From the NCBI GenBank assembly GCA_038320345.1, contig JBBQED010000011.1, forward strand, positions 48,817 through 112,816: 64,000 nucleotides of DNA, in the 5' to 3' direction. The notes beneath the pieces were generated by a model. That model made no database searches. It was not told the origin of the DNA and was given only the letters and a program-made list of their open reading frames with translations. Origin of the DNA: JBBQED01 sp038320345 (lineage in GTDB: Bacteria; Bacteroidota; Bacteroidia; AKYH767-A; OLB10). A program made the translations under genes and the position numbers. The number at the start of each line of letters is the position of its first letter. Position 1 is the first letter of the stretch. Below, in pieces: positions 8,712-18,047 of the stretch.

Positions 8712-9377
8712 ATGTTTAAAACCAGGAATGTAATCCTTGCAGGGTCAAGTGGATTAGTAGGCAGACAATTGCTAACAGAATTGATTCAGGATATTTCTGT
8801 GGGAAAGATCTTGCTCCTTAACCGACGCCCTTCAGGAGTGCAACATGCTAAAATAGAAGAAGTTATAACCGATTTTTCTGATTTGCATAAAGTTGAGCAG
8901 AAATTCCTAGGATTTGAAGTGCTCTTTTGTTGCATTGGGACAACGATGAAGATTGCTGGCTCGAAAGAAGCTTTTATGAAGGTGGATTATAATATCCCGA
9001 TTCAGTTGGCTGAATCAGCTGTTCGCAAGGATGTTAAAAAATTTATAGTCATCTCTTCATTAGGCGCTGATCCTAAATCTTCCAACTTTTATCTGCAAAC
9101 CAAGGGACGAATGGAAGAAAAGATAGGTGCATTGAAATTCTTTAAAATTGCTTTCATTCGACCTTCTATGCTCCTCGGTCCTAGAAAAGAATTCAGGTTA
9201 GGAGAAAAGATTGGTCAAGTACTAATGTTATTATTCTCTTTTCTGATGATAGGAAGCCTCAAGAAATACAAGGCAATCAGTCATGAAACAGTGGCAAAAG
9301 CCATGTTATGCTTATCGCATAGCGTTAATAATCAAAGAGTCTACGAGTCGGATGATCTAACATATTTGGGGCGTTAA
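8712..9377 (+). CDS. NAD(P)-binding Rossmann-fold protein, HTATIP2/epimerase-like
   Basis: A 221-residue short-chain dehydrogenase-like protein with an N-terminal nucleotide-binding motif (LAGSSGLVGRQLL, G-x-x-G-x-x-G type), a following basic stretch (LLNRRPSG) and the segments VLFCCIGTT and FIVISSLGADP seen in HTATIP2/TIP30-like and NAD(P)H-binding proteins. The end (about 175-221) matches the short substrate domain of these proteins. The substrate is unknown. It stands alone, divergent from the TPR operon and followed by a 354-bp AT-rich spacer. Confidence 0.82.
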   Translation: MFKTRNVILAGSSGLVGRQLLTELIQDISVGKILLLNRRPSGVQHAKIEEVITDFSDLHKVEQKFLGFEVLFCCIGTTMKIAGSKEAFMKVDYNIPIQLAESAVRKDVKKFIVISSLGADPKSSNFYLQTKGRMEEKIGALKFFKIAFIRPSMLLGPRKEFRLGEKIGQVLMLLFSFLMIGSLKKYKAISHETVAKAMLCLSHSVNNQRVYESDDLTYLGR

Positions 9378-9667
9378 TCTCATTTCTCTATAGAAGTTTA
9401 GGAATTTTTAGATTCTTTTTTTGGGATGGATTAGTTCTAATTCTTTTCTAGCATAGGGATTTTAACTTTTTTTCAAAGATTTTAGTTAGTATTTCTTTGA
9501 TTTTCAGTCATTAACATAACCCTAACTAATTTTAACACTTTCCTAACCAAATCCTTGTAACAAATGGACACCTTTGTTCATCTTATGCTTATAAATGCTG
9601 AAATCAAAAATTTATAAAAATAATGTTGCTGATAATCAAATAATTGTAAAATAATTAGTACTATGTA

Positions 9668-9699
9668 TTGCATAGTACTGTCAAATCACTCTATATTTG
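9668..9699 (+). promoter_or_regulatory. Promoter for the secreted protein gene at 9732
   Basis: TTG at 9668-9670, 21 nt, then TATATTTG at 9692-9699, matching the Bacteroidota housekeeping consensus; the leader would be about 28 nt. The rest of the 9378-9731 spacer is AT-rich and holds no gene; it has a small inverted repeat (AACAAA/TTTGTT, 9559-9578) of unknown use. Confidence 0.6.
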
Positions 9700-9731
9700 C
9701 AAAGTCAATTAACAACAAAAACATTTAAGCC

Positions 9732-10307
9732 ATGAAAAACTTCCGCACTTTTACTCAAACCCTAATCTTTGCAGGACTTTGTATTACATTTAATCAGGTT
9801 GCAGCAAGTACTAACCATGCTGGCCAAACCAAAACTGCAACTGTTCTTTACCAATCTGAATGGATCCCTTCCGTTACTTTAAAGGAAGTCGTAATTACAG
9901 AGCGGACATCAGAAGCTCCTTCAAAAGGTACTTTATGTGAAATGAAACACACTGCTGATGGTATTATAGCATCAGTTGAGATGAAGGAAGTAACTATCAA
10001 ATCTTCAGGTGATTATACAAACGATACTAAAGTTGTTTCCGGCTTAGTTTTCCCGACAATTCCTTCTAAACTGGTTCCAGCTGTGAAAGTGAACGGAGTT
10101 TATATGGCTCAAGTGAACCTACAGGAAGTTTCTATTTCGGCTGATAATGAGATTTCAGCTAACCCAATATTAAGCATGAATCAGTCGGGTACTGATAATC
10201 AGCTACGCATTAGTGTTCGCAAAGCATTTGACCGTTTAGCAACTTACGCTTTTGACAGTGCTAAGAATTTAGTACGGAAAGTGGTACCAAGCTGGTTAGG
10301 GGAGTAA
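9732..10307 (+). CDS. Secreted protein with three TonB-box-like repeats, unknown function
   Basis: A 191-residue protein with a signal peptide (basic MKNFR, hydrophobic core, likely cleavage after QVAAS or nearby). I do not recognise the family. Its striking feature is a motif repeated three times at roughly 40-60 residue spacing: LKEVVITE, MKEVTIKS and LQEVSISA. This resembles the E-V-V-V-T linker (TonB-box region) of SusC-type receptors, but here it occurs in a small soluble-looking protein with no barrel. The C terminus (about 155-191) is amphipathic and basic. It has its own promoter and terminator. Confidence 0.7.
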   Translation: MKNFRTFTQTLIFAGLCITFNQVAASTNHAGQTKTATVLYQSEWIPSVTLKEVVITERTSEAPSKGTLCEMKHTADGIIASVEMKEVTIKSSGDYTNDTKVVSGLVFPTIPSKLVPAVKVNGVYMAQVNLQEVSISADNEISANPILSMNQSGTDNQLRISVRKAFDRLATYAFDSAKNLVRKVVPSWLGE

Positions 10308-10330
10308 TCGGAAAGTACTCATGGCAAGGG

Positions 10331-10359
10331 AGGGAAACTAATCAAGTTTCCCTTTTTTT
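10331..10359 (+). terminator. Rho-independent terminator
   Basis: An 8-bp stem (AGGGAAAC / GTTTCCCT) with a 7-nt loop is followed by a run of T, 24 nt past the stop of the gene ending at 10307. Confidence 0.88.
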
Positions 10360-10445
10360 ATACCTAATTTTTTCTGTGATGGATCGTTTTCGTCTTCCTA
10401 TCTTTACAAAACAGAATGGCATCACTAACATTTCCTGCATGCAGT

Positions 10446-10958
10446 ATGAGTCGTACTCTAAAAAGTCCATTAAAATTTATTTTGATTTTCTTTCTGATGA
10501 GTGCCTTCCACCCGATAAAAGCACAACAAGCTTCGATAATTAAGTTGGCTGAATTAACAGAAATCATAAACCGGAATACAGATACGGTTTACGTGCTCAA
10601 CTTCTGGGCTACTTGGTGCAAACCTTGTGTGGCTGAATTACCGGGTTTTATTTCAGTAGCATCGGATCTTCAAAACAGTAAACTTAAATTTTACTTTATT
10701 AGTCTTGATTTTAAACGTGAATTTGAATCTAGGTTAATTCCGTTCTTAGAAAAACAAAGTCTGCCCGGACCTGTTTATTTATTAGACGAACCTGATTATA
10801 ATTCTTGGATCAACCTCATTGAGCCAACTTGGCAAGGATCTATTCCAGCAACGCTTATCATCAGTAAAAATGTAGATAACCATCATCAATTTATAGAAGG
10901 AGAAATAACTCCTGAAGATTTAAAAAGAACCTTAATTTTAAAGCTCCTCAAACCATGA
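10446..10958 (+). CDS. TlpA-like periplasmic thioredoxin
   Basis: Thioredoxin-fold protein with the active site NFWATWCKPC, a C-x-x-C with K-P between the cysteines, typical of TlpA/ResA-type thiol reductases outside the cytoplasm. I start it at the ATG at 10446, which gives a normal signal peptide (MSRTLKSPLK then a hydrophobic core, cleavage near IKAQ); an ATG at 10416 in frame would add ten residues before the basic region. A TATCTTTA box at 10399-10406 also favours the later start. It overlaps the next gene by 4 nt (ATGA), and both are thioredoxin-fold proteins, so they probably act together in periplasmic thiol chemistry. Confidence 0.85.
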   Translation: MSRTLKSPLKFILIFFLMSAFHPIKAQQASIIKLAELTEIINRNTDTVYVLNFWATWCKPCVAELPGFISVASDLQNSKLKFYFISLDFKREFESRLIPFLEKQSLPGPVYLLDEPDYNSWINLIEPTWQGSIPATLIISKNVDNHHQFIEGEITPEDLKRTLILKLLKP

Positions 10959-11575
10959 AAAAATCATCCGCCTTTACAGTTTTATTGCTGTCGCTCTGCT
11001 TGGTATTTACTTCCTTTAAAGTTCCACCGCCGGGATTAAACGTTGGAGATAAAGCTCCTGATTTCAAATTGAAAAATGTTGATGGTTCCATGAAATCGTT
11101 AGCAGACTACAAAAGTGCCAAAGGCATAATTCTGATATTCACCTGCAATCACTGTCCGTTTTCAGTAGCCTATGAAGATCGAATCTTAGCTTTAGATCAA
11201 CAATATGCTCCTAAAGGATTTCCTGTTGTGGCCATCAATCCAAATGATGCGGTTTCTGTTCCCGAGGACTCATGGGATAATATGGTGATCCGAGCAAAGG
11301 ATAAAAAATTCACTTTTGCTTATCTATACGATGAAGGACAAAATATCGCTCAAACATACGGTGCGGCTCGCACTCCCCATGTATTCCTTCTACAAAAAGT
11401 AGGTGCTGATTTCGTGGTGAAATACATCGGTGCTATTGATGATAATACTGATAATCCAGATCAGGTAAAAAACCGATATGTGGAGGATGCTATCAACGAC
11501 GTTTTAGGAGGGAAACCGGTAGCAGTACCATTTACTAAGGCAATCGGTTGTACCGTTAAGTGGAAAAAGGCTTAA
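10955..11575 (+). CDS. Secreted redoxin/AhpC-TSA-like thioredoxin-fold protein
   Basis: A 206-residue protein with an N-terminal signal sequence (MKKSSAFTVLLLSLCLVF) and an AhpC/redoxin fold: the N-terminal GDKAPDFKLKNVDG motif and the active site FTCNHCPFSVAYEDR. The C-N-H-C-P arrangement marks a bacterial redoxin subfamily of unclear substrate. It is translationally coupled to the TlpA-like gene. The last cysteine (GCTVKWKK) is near the C terminus. The partner reductase is not in the window. Confidence 0.85.
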   Translation: MKKSSAFTVLLLSLCLVFTSFKVPPPGLNVGDKAPDFKLKNVDGSMKSLADYKSAKGIILIFTCNHCPFSVAYEDRILALDQQYAPKGFPVVAINPNDAVSVPEDSWDNMVIRAKDKKFTFAYLYDEGQNIAQTYGAARTPHVFLLQKVGADFVVKYIGAIDDNTDNPDQVKNRYVEDAINDVLGGKPVAVPFTKAIGCTVKWKKA

Positions 11576-11765
11576 TGTGTACAATGTAAACCATTGAAAT
11601 AAAAAGTATTATAGATAATTAAATTTTGCATGCACAAAGGCCTCAAAGATGACCGATTTCTTTGTGACCTTTGTGCTCCTTTTTTAAAATTCCATCCACC
11701 AGAAAGCAAAGGAATGATCGCTCCGGTATTCAAATGGTGTTTCCCTTAGCCTTTCTGAACATGTT

Positions 11766-14675
11766 ATGCCAGTAAATAAAGACGTTTCAAAACTCGACCC
11801 TCGTCAGTTTATCATCATTAAAGGTGCTGCAATGCACAATCTGAAAAAGATTGATGTTGCAATTCCTCGTAACCATTTTGTAGTTATAACAGGCTTAAGT
11901 GGTTCCGGCAAAAGTTCTCTTGCCTTCGATACGCTTTATGCAGAAGGTCAACGTCGATATGTAGAAAGTTTATCTGCATATGCCCGTCAATTTATTGGTC
12001 GTATGGATAAACCCGAGGTAGATTATATTCTCGGTATTGCTCCTGCCATTGCCATTCAACAAAAAGTAAATACCAGAAATCCGCGTTCAACAGTTGGTAC
12101 CAGTACAGAAATATATGATTATCTGAAGTTGCTTTTTGCAAGGATTGGGAAAACATATTCTCCTGTGTCAGGTCTTCCGGTAAAAAAGGATACTGTAGCG
12201 GATATCGTAGACTTCATTGCGTCAAGCAAGAAAGGACGATTTATGATTAGTACACCGCTAATGCGTTTTCCAGGTAGAGCCTTGAATGATGATTTAGGAA
12301 TACTCTTACAAAAAGGATTTAACCGTTTGTTGGTGGATGGAAAAGTTCGGGATATAGAAGAAGAACTTACGAGTCCAATAATACCTGAACCTGAAAAGCC
12401 AAAGCCTGCACGTGGGCGAAAGCCTAAAATTCAAGAGACAGAAGCTGCTGTTGTTGTTGCTCATCCTGTTTATCAATTGCTGATTGATCGTGTTGCGATA
12501 GATGGCCAACCAGAAGACGAATTACTGGCAAGAATTGCGGATTCGGTTCAAACTGCTTTTAGCGAAGGGCAAGGAACCTGTATGGTGCACAAAATAGAAA
12601 GTGATGGAAGTTTCAAGACCTCACATTTTTCGAATCGATTCGAGCTCGACAATATACTCTTTGAAGAGCCAAGTGTTCATCTCTTCAGTTTTAATAATCC
12701 TTACGGAGCTTGTCGTAAGTGTGAAGGTTTTGGTTCGGTGATTGGGATTGATGAAGATCTCGTAGTCCCAGATAAAAGTCTTTCGATTTATGATGGTGCC
12801 ATCGTGAGTTGGAGAGGAGAGAAAATGAAAGAGTGGAATGATAAGCTTGTTATGAATGCTTATAAATTTGATTTCCCTATTCATAAACCTTACTTCGAAT
12901 TAAATGAATCCGACAAGGATTTACTCTGGAAAGGAAATCAGTATTTCAAAGGTTTAGATGAGTTCTTTAAATACCTCGAAGAGCAGACTTATAAAATTCA
13001 GTATCGGGTAATGTTATCTCGTTACCGAGGTAAAACAATTTGCCCGGAATGTAAAGGTACACGTCTTAGAAAGGATGCTAATTATGTGAAAGTAGGAGGA
13101 AGGTCTATCAGCGAAGTGGTGTTATCTCCAGTGAGCGACAATCTTGTTTTCTTCCGTGATCTGAATTTGGATGTTCAAGATGCGAAGATTGCAAAGCGAC
13201 TGCTTGCAGAAATCATGAACCGATTACAATTTCTAGATGATGTAGGTTTAGGATATCTTACGTTGAATCGTTTGTCGAATAGTTTATCGGGAGGTGAATC
13301 ACAACGCATCAATCTCGCAACTTCATTGGGAAGTACTTTAGTTGGATCCATGTACATTCTGGATGAACCTAGTATTGGTTTACATCCACGCGATACGCAA
13401 CGATTGATTAAAGTTTTAAAATCCCTTCAAAAAGTGGGTAATACTTTGATCGTTGTTGAGCATGACGAAGAAATCATGCGTGCAGCAGATCAGCTGATAG
13501 ATATTGGCCCCAGAGCCGGAATTCATGGAGGAGAATTAGTATTCCAAGGTACCATTCCTGATTTAGAGAAACAGAGTAATAGTCTTACAGCACAGTATTT
13601 AACTGGAAAAGATAAGATCCCCGTTCCCGCTCAACGTCGTAAATGGAAGAAATTCATAGGGATCAATGGTGCGCGTGAGAATAATCTCAAACATGTCAAT
13701 GTCCAGTTCCCGATGGGAATTATGACTGTAGTTACAGGAGTTAGTGGGTCAGGAAAAACATCACTGGTTAAGAAAATATTATATCCGGCTATCAAAAAAA
13801 TAATGGGTGGCTACGGAGAATCTACAGGTAATTTCGATCGCCTAGACGGAAATTATCTTGAAGTGACAGGAGCGGAAATGGTCGATCAGAATCCGATTGG
13901 GAAGTCATCACGTTCTAATCCGGTTACGTATATCAAAGCGTATGATGAAATCCGTCAACTCTATGCCGATCTTCCATTATCAAGGACCAGAGGGTTAAAG
14001 CCTTCACATTTTTCGTTCAATGTTGAGGGAGGAAGATGTGAAATGTGTCAGGGTGAAGGAATGATTACCGTTGAGATGCAGTTCATGGCGGATATTCATT
14101 TGAAATGCGATCAATGTAAAGGGCGCCGATTCAAAGAAGAAATTCTTGCGGTTGAATATAGAGGCAAAAGTATTTTTGATGTGTTGGAAATGACGGTGGA
14201 GGAAACGTTGGATTTTTTCGATGACTCTGCAGGGCCTTCCAAGTATCATCCTTTGCATCACAAAATATGTAATAAAGTACAACCATTGGCCGATGTGGGA
14301 TTGAGTTATATAAAACTGGGACAGTCATCGAGTACCTTAAGTGGAGGAGAAGCACAGCGCATTAAATTGGCTTCCTTCCTTGGAAAAGGGAGTCAGGCAA
14401 GTAATACTTTATTCGTCTTTGATGAACCTACAACAGGTTTGCATTTTCATGATATCCGTAAGTTACTCGATGCATTTAATGCGTTGGTAAAAAACGGAAA
14501 TACACTGGTGGTGATAGAGCATAATCTGGAAGTAATTAAATGTGCCGACTGGATCATTGACTTAGGACCTGAAGGAGGAAATAACGGAGGTCATATTATC
14601 TTTGAAGGTACTCCGGAACAAATGGTGAAGAGTGAAGCTTCCTTGACAGGAAAATTCCTAAAAGATAAATTATAA
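11766..14675 (+). CDS. uvrA: Excinuclease ABC subunit A
   Basis: Damage-recognition ATPase of nucleotide excision repair; 969 residues, close to the usual 940. Two ABC modules are present: Walker A GLSGSGKS at 43-50 and GVSGSGKT near 657, with signatures LSGGESQRI and LSGGEAQRI. The second zinc module is intact (CEMC ... CDQC). In the first zinc module the leading cysteine pair of the E. coli protein is missing: the segment reads SNRFELDNILFEEPS before FSFNNPYGACRKC. A short basic, proline-rich insertion (PEKPKPARGRKPKIQ) sits near 205-220. uvrB is about 6 kb away on the other strand. Confidence 0.96.
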   Translation: MPVNKDVSKLDPRQFIIIKGAAMHNLKKIDVAIPRNHFVVITGLSGSGKSSLAFDTLYAEGQRRYVESLSAYARQFIGRMDKPEVDYILGIAPAIAIQQKVNTRNPRSTVGTSTEIYDYLKLLFARIGKTYSPVSGLPVKKDTVADIVDFIASSKKGRFMISTPLMRFPGRALNDDLGILLQKGFNRLLVDGKVRDIEEELTSPIIPEPEKPKPARGRKPKIQETEAAVVVAHPVYQLLIDRVAIDGQPEDELLARIADSVQTAFSEGQGTCMVHKIESDGSFKTSHFSNRFELDNILFEEPSVHLFSFNNPYGACRKCEGFGSVIGIDEDLVVPDKSLSIYDGAIVSWRGEKMKEWNDKLVMNAYKFDFPIHKPYFELNESDKDLLWKGNQYFKGLDEFFKYLEEQTYKIQYRVMLSRYRGKTICPECKGTRLRKDANYVKVGGRSISEVVLSPVSDNLVFFRDLNLDVQDAKIAKRLLAEIMNRLQFLDDVGLGYLTLNRLSNSLSGGESQRINLATSLGSTLVGSMYILDEPSIGLHPRDTQRLIKVLKSLQKVGNTLIVVEHDEEIMRAADQLIDIGPRAGIHGGELVFQGTIPDLEKQSNSLTAQYLTGKDKIPVPAQRRKWKKFIGINGARENNLKHVNVQFPMGIMTVVTGVSGSGKTSLVKKILYPAIKKIMGGYGESTGNFDRLDGNYLEVTGAEMVDQNPIGKSSRSNPVTYIKAYDEIRQLYADLPLSRTRGLKPSHFSFNVEGGRCEMCQGEGMITVEMQFMADIHLKCDQCKGRRFKEEILAVEYRGKSIFDVLEMTVEETLDFFDDSAGPSKYHPLHHKICNKVQPLADVGLSYIKLGQSSSTLSGGEAQRIKLASFLGKGSQASNTLFVFDEPTTGLHFHDIRKLLDAFNALVKNGNTLVVIEHNLEVIKCADWIIDLGPEGGNNGGHIIFEGTPEQMVKSEASLTGKFLKDKL

Positions 14676-14696
14676 TTTTCCAGATAACTTTAGCGA

Positions 14697-15917
14697 ATGT
14701 TAACAGCCATATTGATCATTCTGATTTCCTCTTTTGCATTTGAACGCTATTTGGAGTGGCTCAATACGAAGAACTGGAGCGATACATTGCCTGAAGCCTT
14801 AGAAGGTTTGTACAATGAGGAAGAGTATAAAAAAGCTCAACAATACGATCGCGCAAAACAAAAAGTATCTAAGATTGGAAGTGCATTTTCTCTTGTTTTA
14901 ATGATTGTTTTCCTGATTTCAGGTTCTTTTGCCTTGCTGGATACATGGACGCATCACCAAACTACAGATCTGATGTTTCAAGCACTTTTGTTTTTTGGGA
15001 TATTGGCCTTGCTCTCTGATATTCTGCAAATGCCATTTGAAATATACAATACGTTTGTGGTTGAAGAACACTTTGGATTCAACCGATCTACCATTGGAAT
15101 TTTCTTCAGAGATAAAATAAAAGGCTATGTCTTGGCTATTTTACTTGGAGGAAGTATGCTCTCGCTCTTTGTTTTGTTTTATCAAGTGGCAGGAAATAAT
15201 TTCTGGTGGATTGCTTGGGTCTGTATTAGTGGCTTTTCAATTCTCATCAGTATGTTTTATGCGTCTTGGATTTTGCCCATGTTTAATAAACTATCGCCGT
15301 TGCCCGATGGGGAGTTGAAGACAAGATTGAATGATTATTGTAAAAAAGTTCAATTCCCGGTCTCTGAGTTATTTGTAATGGATGGAAGCAAACGATCTAG
15401 CAAAGCGAATGCTTTTTTCAGCGGGATTGGTCCGAAAAAGAAAATAGTACTTTTTGATACCCTCATCGAAAAACACACTACTGATGAATTGTTAGCCGTT
15501 ATGGCGCATGAAGTTGGTCATTACAAAAAGAAGCATACTCAATTAACTTTACTGGTCTCAGTGCTTCAGACCGGACTCATGTTATATCTCTTTTCTAGAT
15601 TGATTGGAAACGTAGGATTAGCAAGTGCATTAGGTGCGAAGGAGCCTTCTCTTCCTCTCGGAATGGTTGCTTTTGCGATGTTATATACTCCTGTTTCACT
15701 AGCATTGGGAGTTCTGATGAACTCACTTTCCAGAAAGCATGAATTTGAAGCCGATGCCTATGCTGCCACTACATTTGGTGCTCTACCACTTGCTTCAGCT
15801 TTGAAAAAATTATCGGTGGATAACCTGAGTAATTTACTTCCACATCGTTTTTATGTCTTCGTTTATTATTCTCATCCCACTTTATTGCAGCGATTAAAAA
15901 AACTCAAGACTTATTGA
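14697..15917 (+). CDS. M48 family metallopeptidase, Ste24/CAAX protease 1-like
   Basis: A 406-residue integral membrane zinc protease. The HExxH site is HEVGH at about 271-275, and the third ligand is the glutamate in EFEADAYA near 350, as in Ste24-type M48 enzymes. About six or seven membrane segments are visible, and the N-terminal FERYLEWLN matches the family. Bacterial homologues probably take part in membrane protein quality control, since prenylated CAAX substrates are not expected. It starts 22 nt after uvrA, so it may be cotranscribed, and overlaps the next, convergent gene by 7 nt. Confidence 0.9.
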   Translation: MLTAILIILISSFAFERYLEWLNTKNWSDTLPEALEGLYNEEEYKKAQQYDRAKQKVSKIGSAFSLVLMIVFLISGSFALLDTWTHHQTTDLMFQALLFFGILALLSDILQMPFEIYNTFVVEEHFGFNRSTIGIFFRDKIKGYVLAILLGGSMLSLFVLFYQVAGNNFWWIAWVCISGFSILISMFYASWILPMFNKLSPLPDGELKTRLNDYCKKVQFPVSELFVMDGSKRSSKANAFFSGIGPKKKIVLFDTLIEKHTTDELLAVMAHEVGHYKKKHTQLTLLVSVLQTGLMLYLFSRLIGNVGLASALGAKEPSLPLGMVAFAMLYTPVSLALGVLMNSLSRKHEFEADAYAATTFGALPLASALKKLSVDNLSNLLPHRFYVFVYYSHPTLLQRLKKLKTY

Positions 15918-17020
15918 GTTGATTCGAACTTTTCTAGACAACGTTCAATAGAATAATCTAATTCCAGAGAATCTTTCCCCAGAAGGAAGGCAGCCATTTT
16001 TGCAGCTAACCATGGTCCTTCCATCACTCCTTTGGATCCCAATCCGTTAAAAATGGCGAGTTGAGGAAAGTGTGGATGAGCACCTAAATATGCTCTTCGG
16101 TCATGTGTGGAGGGTCGGATGCCAGCTTGATGATCAATAATCGAGTAAGGGACATTAATCGTTTTAGAAAGACCATCGATCAGCTTTAATTTACCAGCTT
16201 CAGTAGGTAAATTATCTTTTTCATTCCAAGTATAGGTAGCTCCAATTTTAAATTTATTATCAATTAATGGAATTACTTTAACGGTATGATGGATGATATA
16301 ATCTTTTGGAAGATGATCACAGGCTATAACGAGCAGTTCGCCTTTAGCAGGAATAAAGGGTATCCATTTCCAAAATGGATCTTGAGTAGTAGCATTACCA
16401 CCGCAATTAATAAGCTTTGTTGCTTGGATGTTTTTCCATTGCACCCCATCACTCAAAAACTGAACATCCCCCGATTCAATTCTTCCTTCACAAAAAGACT
16501 CATTAGCTAAAAAATACGTGTACATCGTATCTAGAAACAGTACCATATCGAGCCAGCCCCCATGATGCACCCATTGTCCACCTAGCGGTGCAATGATGGC
16601 CGGATGTATAAGATTCGGAGTACATTCTTCTCCAATAAAACGATTGAATTCAGGATCGGTTGTTTTTCCCAGCCAATCATTGCGGTTGCCATGATCTGAG
16701 AAAATTTCGAGCACCGGAATTTCATGGAATAATTTCTTTCCCGACAATTGTTCAAGCTCTTGATATCGATTAATCGCAGTTGCAATGAAAAGATCAGCTC
16801 TCCAACTTTTACTCAACCTCCTTCCGGTAACAGGATGAATCATTCCTGCAGCAATACGGCTAGAATTTTCCTTAGCGCGCTCATCAACCACCAAAACTTT
16901 CTTTCCCGATCGTATTAATTCATACGCCAACAAGGAACCAGCAAGTCCCTGACCAGCTATTAAGAAATCGTAATGTTGTAGATGGTTCAATGAAAGAAGA
17001 TGATAATTACAATCGATCAA
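15911..17020 (-). CDS. FAD-dependent oxidoreductase (DAO family)
   Basis: A protein of about 360-369 residues with an N-terminal FAD-binding motif (YDFLIAGQGLAGSLLAYEL, G-x-G-x-x-G) and a D-amino acid oxidase-type fold; RIAAGMIHPVTGRR and the C-terminal HQAGIRPSTHDRRAYLG / FNGLGSKGV match proteins related to glycine oxidase and the MnmC C-terminal domain. The substrate is unknown. No ATG lies near the start: the frame begins with TTG at 17020, and another TTG at 16990 would remove ten residues; either is possible. The 3' end overlaps the convergent protease gene by 7 nt. Confidence 0.85.
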   Translation of the reverse strand: MIDCNYHLLSLNHLQHYDFLIAGQGLAGSLLAYELIRSGKKVLVVDERAKENSSRIAAGMIHPVTGRRLSKSWRADLFIATAINRYQELEQLSGKKLFHEIPVLEIFSDHGNRNDWLGKTTDPEFNRFIGEECTPNLIHPAIIAPLGGQWVHHGGWLDMVLFLDTMYTYFLANESFCEGRIESGDVQFLSDGVQWKNIQATKLINCGGNATTQDPFWKWIPFIPAKGELLVIACDHLPKDYIIHHTVKVIPLIDNKFKIGATYTWNEKDNLPTEAGKLKLIDGLSKTINVPYSIIDHQAGIRPSTHDRRAYLGAHPHFPQLAIFNGLGSKGVMEGPWLAAKMAAFLLGKDSLELDYSIERCLEKFESTQ

Positions 17021-17070
17021 AAATAGTGATAAGAGGGAAGGAGATGCAGCATTAAAGGGAGGAGCAGCAT

Positions 17071-17101
17071 AAAAAAAACCCTGAAACTTAATGGATCAGG
17101 G
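17071..17101 (-). terminator. Rho-independent terminator after the PD40-like gene
   Basis: On the minus strand CCCTGA ... TCAGGG (6-bp stem, 11-nt loop) is followed by eight T. It lies about 27 nt past the stop of the gene ending at 17128. Confidence 0.8.
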
Positions 17102-17127
17102 CTTCGTGAAATCTTAGCGAATATTTT

Positions 17128-18024
17128 TTAAGGTTTTGTTCCTTTGTAAGACACCATCGCGATTTTATCGCCTTTAGAATTCATGGTTAAACGATAGAAT
17201 GTGCCCACCGTTTTTGTGAAATCAGCTACTTCCACCCATTTAGCACCTTCTTTTTTAGTGTCGAAAAAATAGAGTTTCGATTTTTCGCTCGCATAAATTT
17301 TTCCATCGGGAGCCCAGCAATAATCTTCAACTGTACCCATCATTTCTGCAATAGGCCATCTTTCTTCGGTAGCCATTTCAAAACGCATGAGCGTATACTT
17401 TCCATCGGATCCTTTCTGAACATAACTTAAATTATCACTTCCTGGAATTCTAGCTACACATCTCCCAAATCCACCTTGCATCAAAATAATAGCTTGTTGC
17501 GGGATCATATCATATTGTTCTAGAACTCCACCACCACCATTGAGCATATAGACTCCTAAAGTGGTATCATTCATCCAGCAATAGTAGGCTACTGAATCTT
17601 CATTATTCATCAAAGTAGAAAGTTCAGTTCCATCGAGTTTCATCTCGTAAAATCGTTGTCCGTTATCAGCATCCACTCTCACCACCGACATCTTTGATTT
17701 ATCGAAAGGAATGGGTTGAGGCTGATATTCGCTTTCAGGAGTATTGGTAATCTGACGGAATTCTTTTTTCTTAAGATTATATCCGAAAATATCACTTTGA
17801 ATAGTATCAGGCATACTCGCATACCATAGTTCAGATCCATCAGGAGAAAAATAAGGTTGATTATCATAAAAATCATTATCAGTAATCCGAACAGGAACAC
17901 TGGCAACAGGTTTTCCATCTTTCATGGTAATATCCGTCATCCAAATTTCTGTAGTTCTGGATTGAGCAAATACATTTCCTGCAATGCAAATGCAAAGTGA
18001 TGTTAAGAGATGCTTGAGATTCAT
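17128..18024 (-). CDS. Secreted TolB/PD40-like beta-propeller protein
   Basis: A 298-residue protein with a signal peptide (MNLKHLLTSLCICIAGNVFAQ). The rest reads as WD40-like/PD40 propeller blades: DNQPYFSPDGSELWYAS, SEYQPQPIPFDKSKMSVVR, WAPDGKIYASEKSKLYFFD and NSKGDKIAMVSYKG. Such proteins are usually periplasmic or surface scaffolds. No enzyme motif is seen and there is no T9SS sorting domain, so it is probably periplasmic. It follows the uvrB/membrane protein pair by 23 nt and may share their transcript; a terminator follows. Confidence 0.8.
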   Translation of the reverse strand: MNLKHLLTSLCICIAGNVFAQSRTTEIWMTDITMKDGKPVASVPVRITDNDFYDNQPYFSPDGSELWYASMPDTIQSDIFGYNLKKKEFRQITNTPESEYQPQPIPFDKSKMSVVRVDADNGQRFYEMKLDGTELSTLMNNEDSVAYYCWMNDTTLGVYMLNGGGGVLEQYDMIPQQAIILMQGGFGRCVARIPGSDNLSYVQKGSDGKYTLMRFEMATEERWPIAEMMGTVEDYCWAPDGKIYASEKSKLYFFDTKKEGAKWVEVADFTKTVGTFYRLTMNSKGDKIAMVSYKGTKP

Positions 18025-18047
18025 ATTGCGTTAAATTCTTTTTACGG

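Noticed and set aside
11576..11765. Possible regulatory repeat (TTTGTGACCTTTGTG) before uvrA
   Set aside because: Short partial repeat with no box at promoter spacing; too weak to call.
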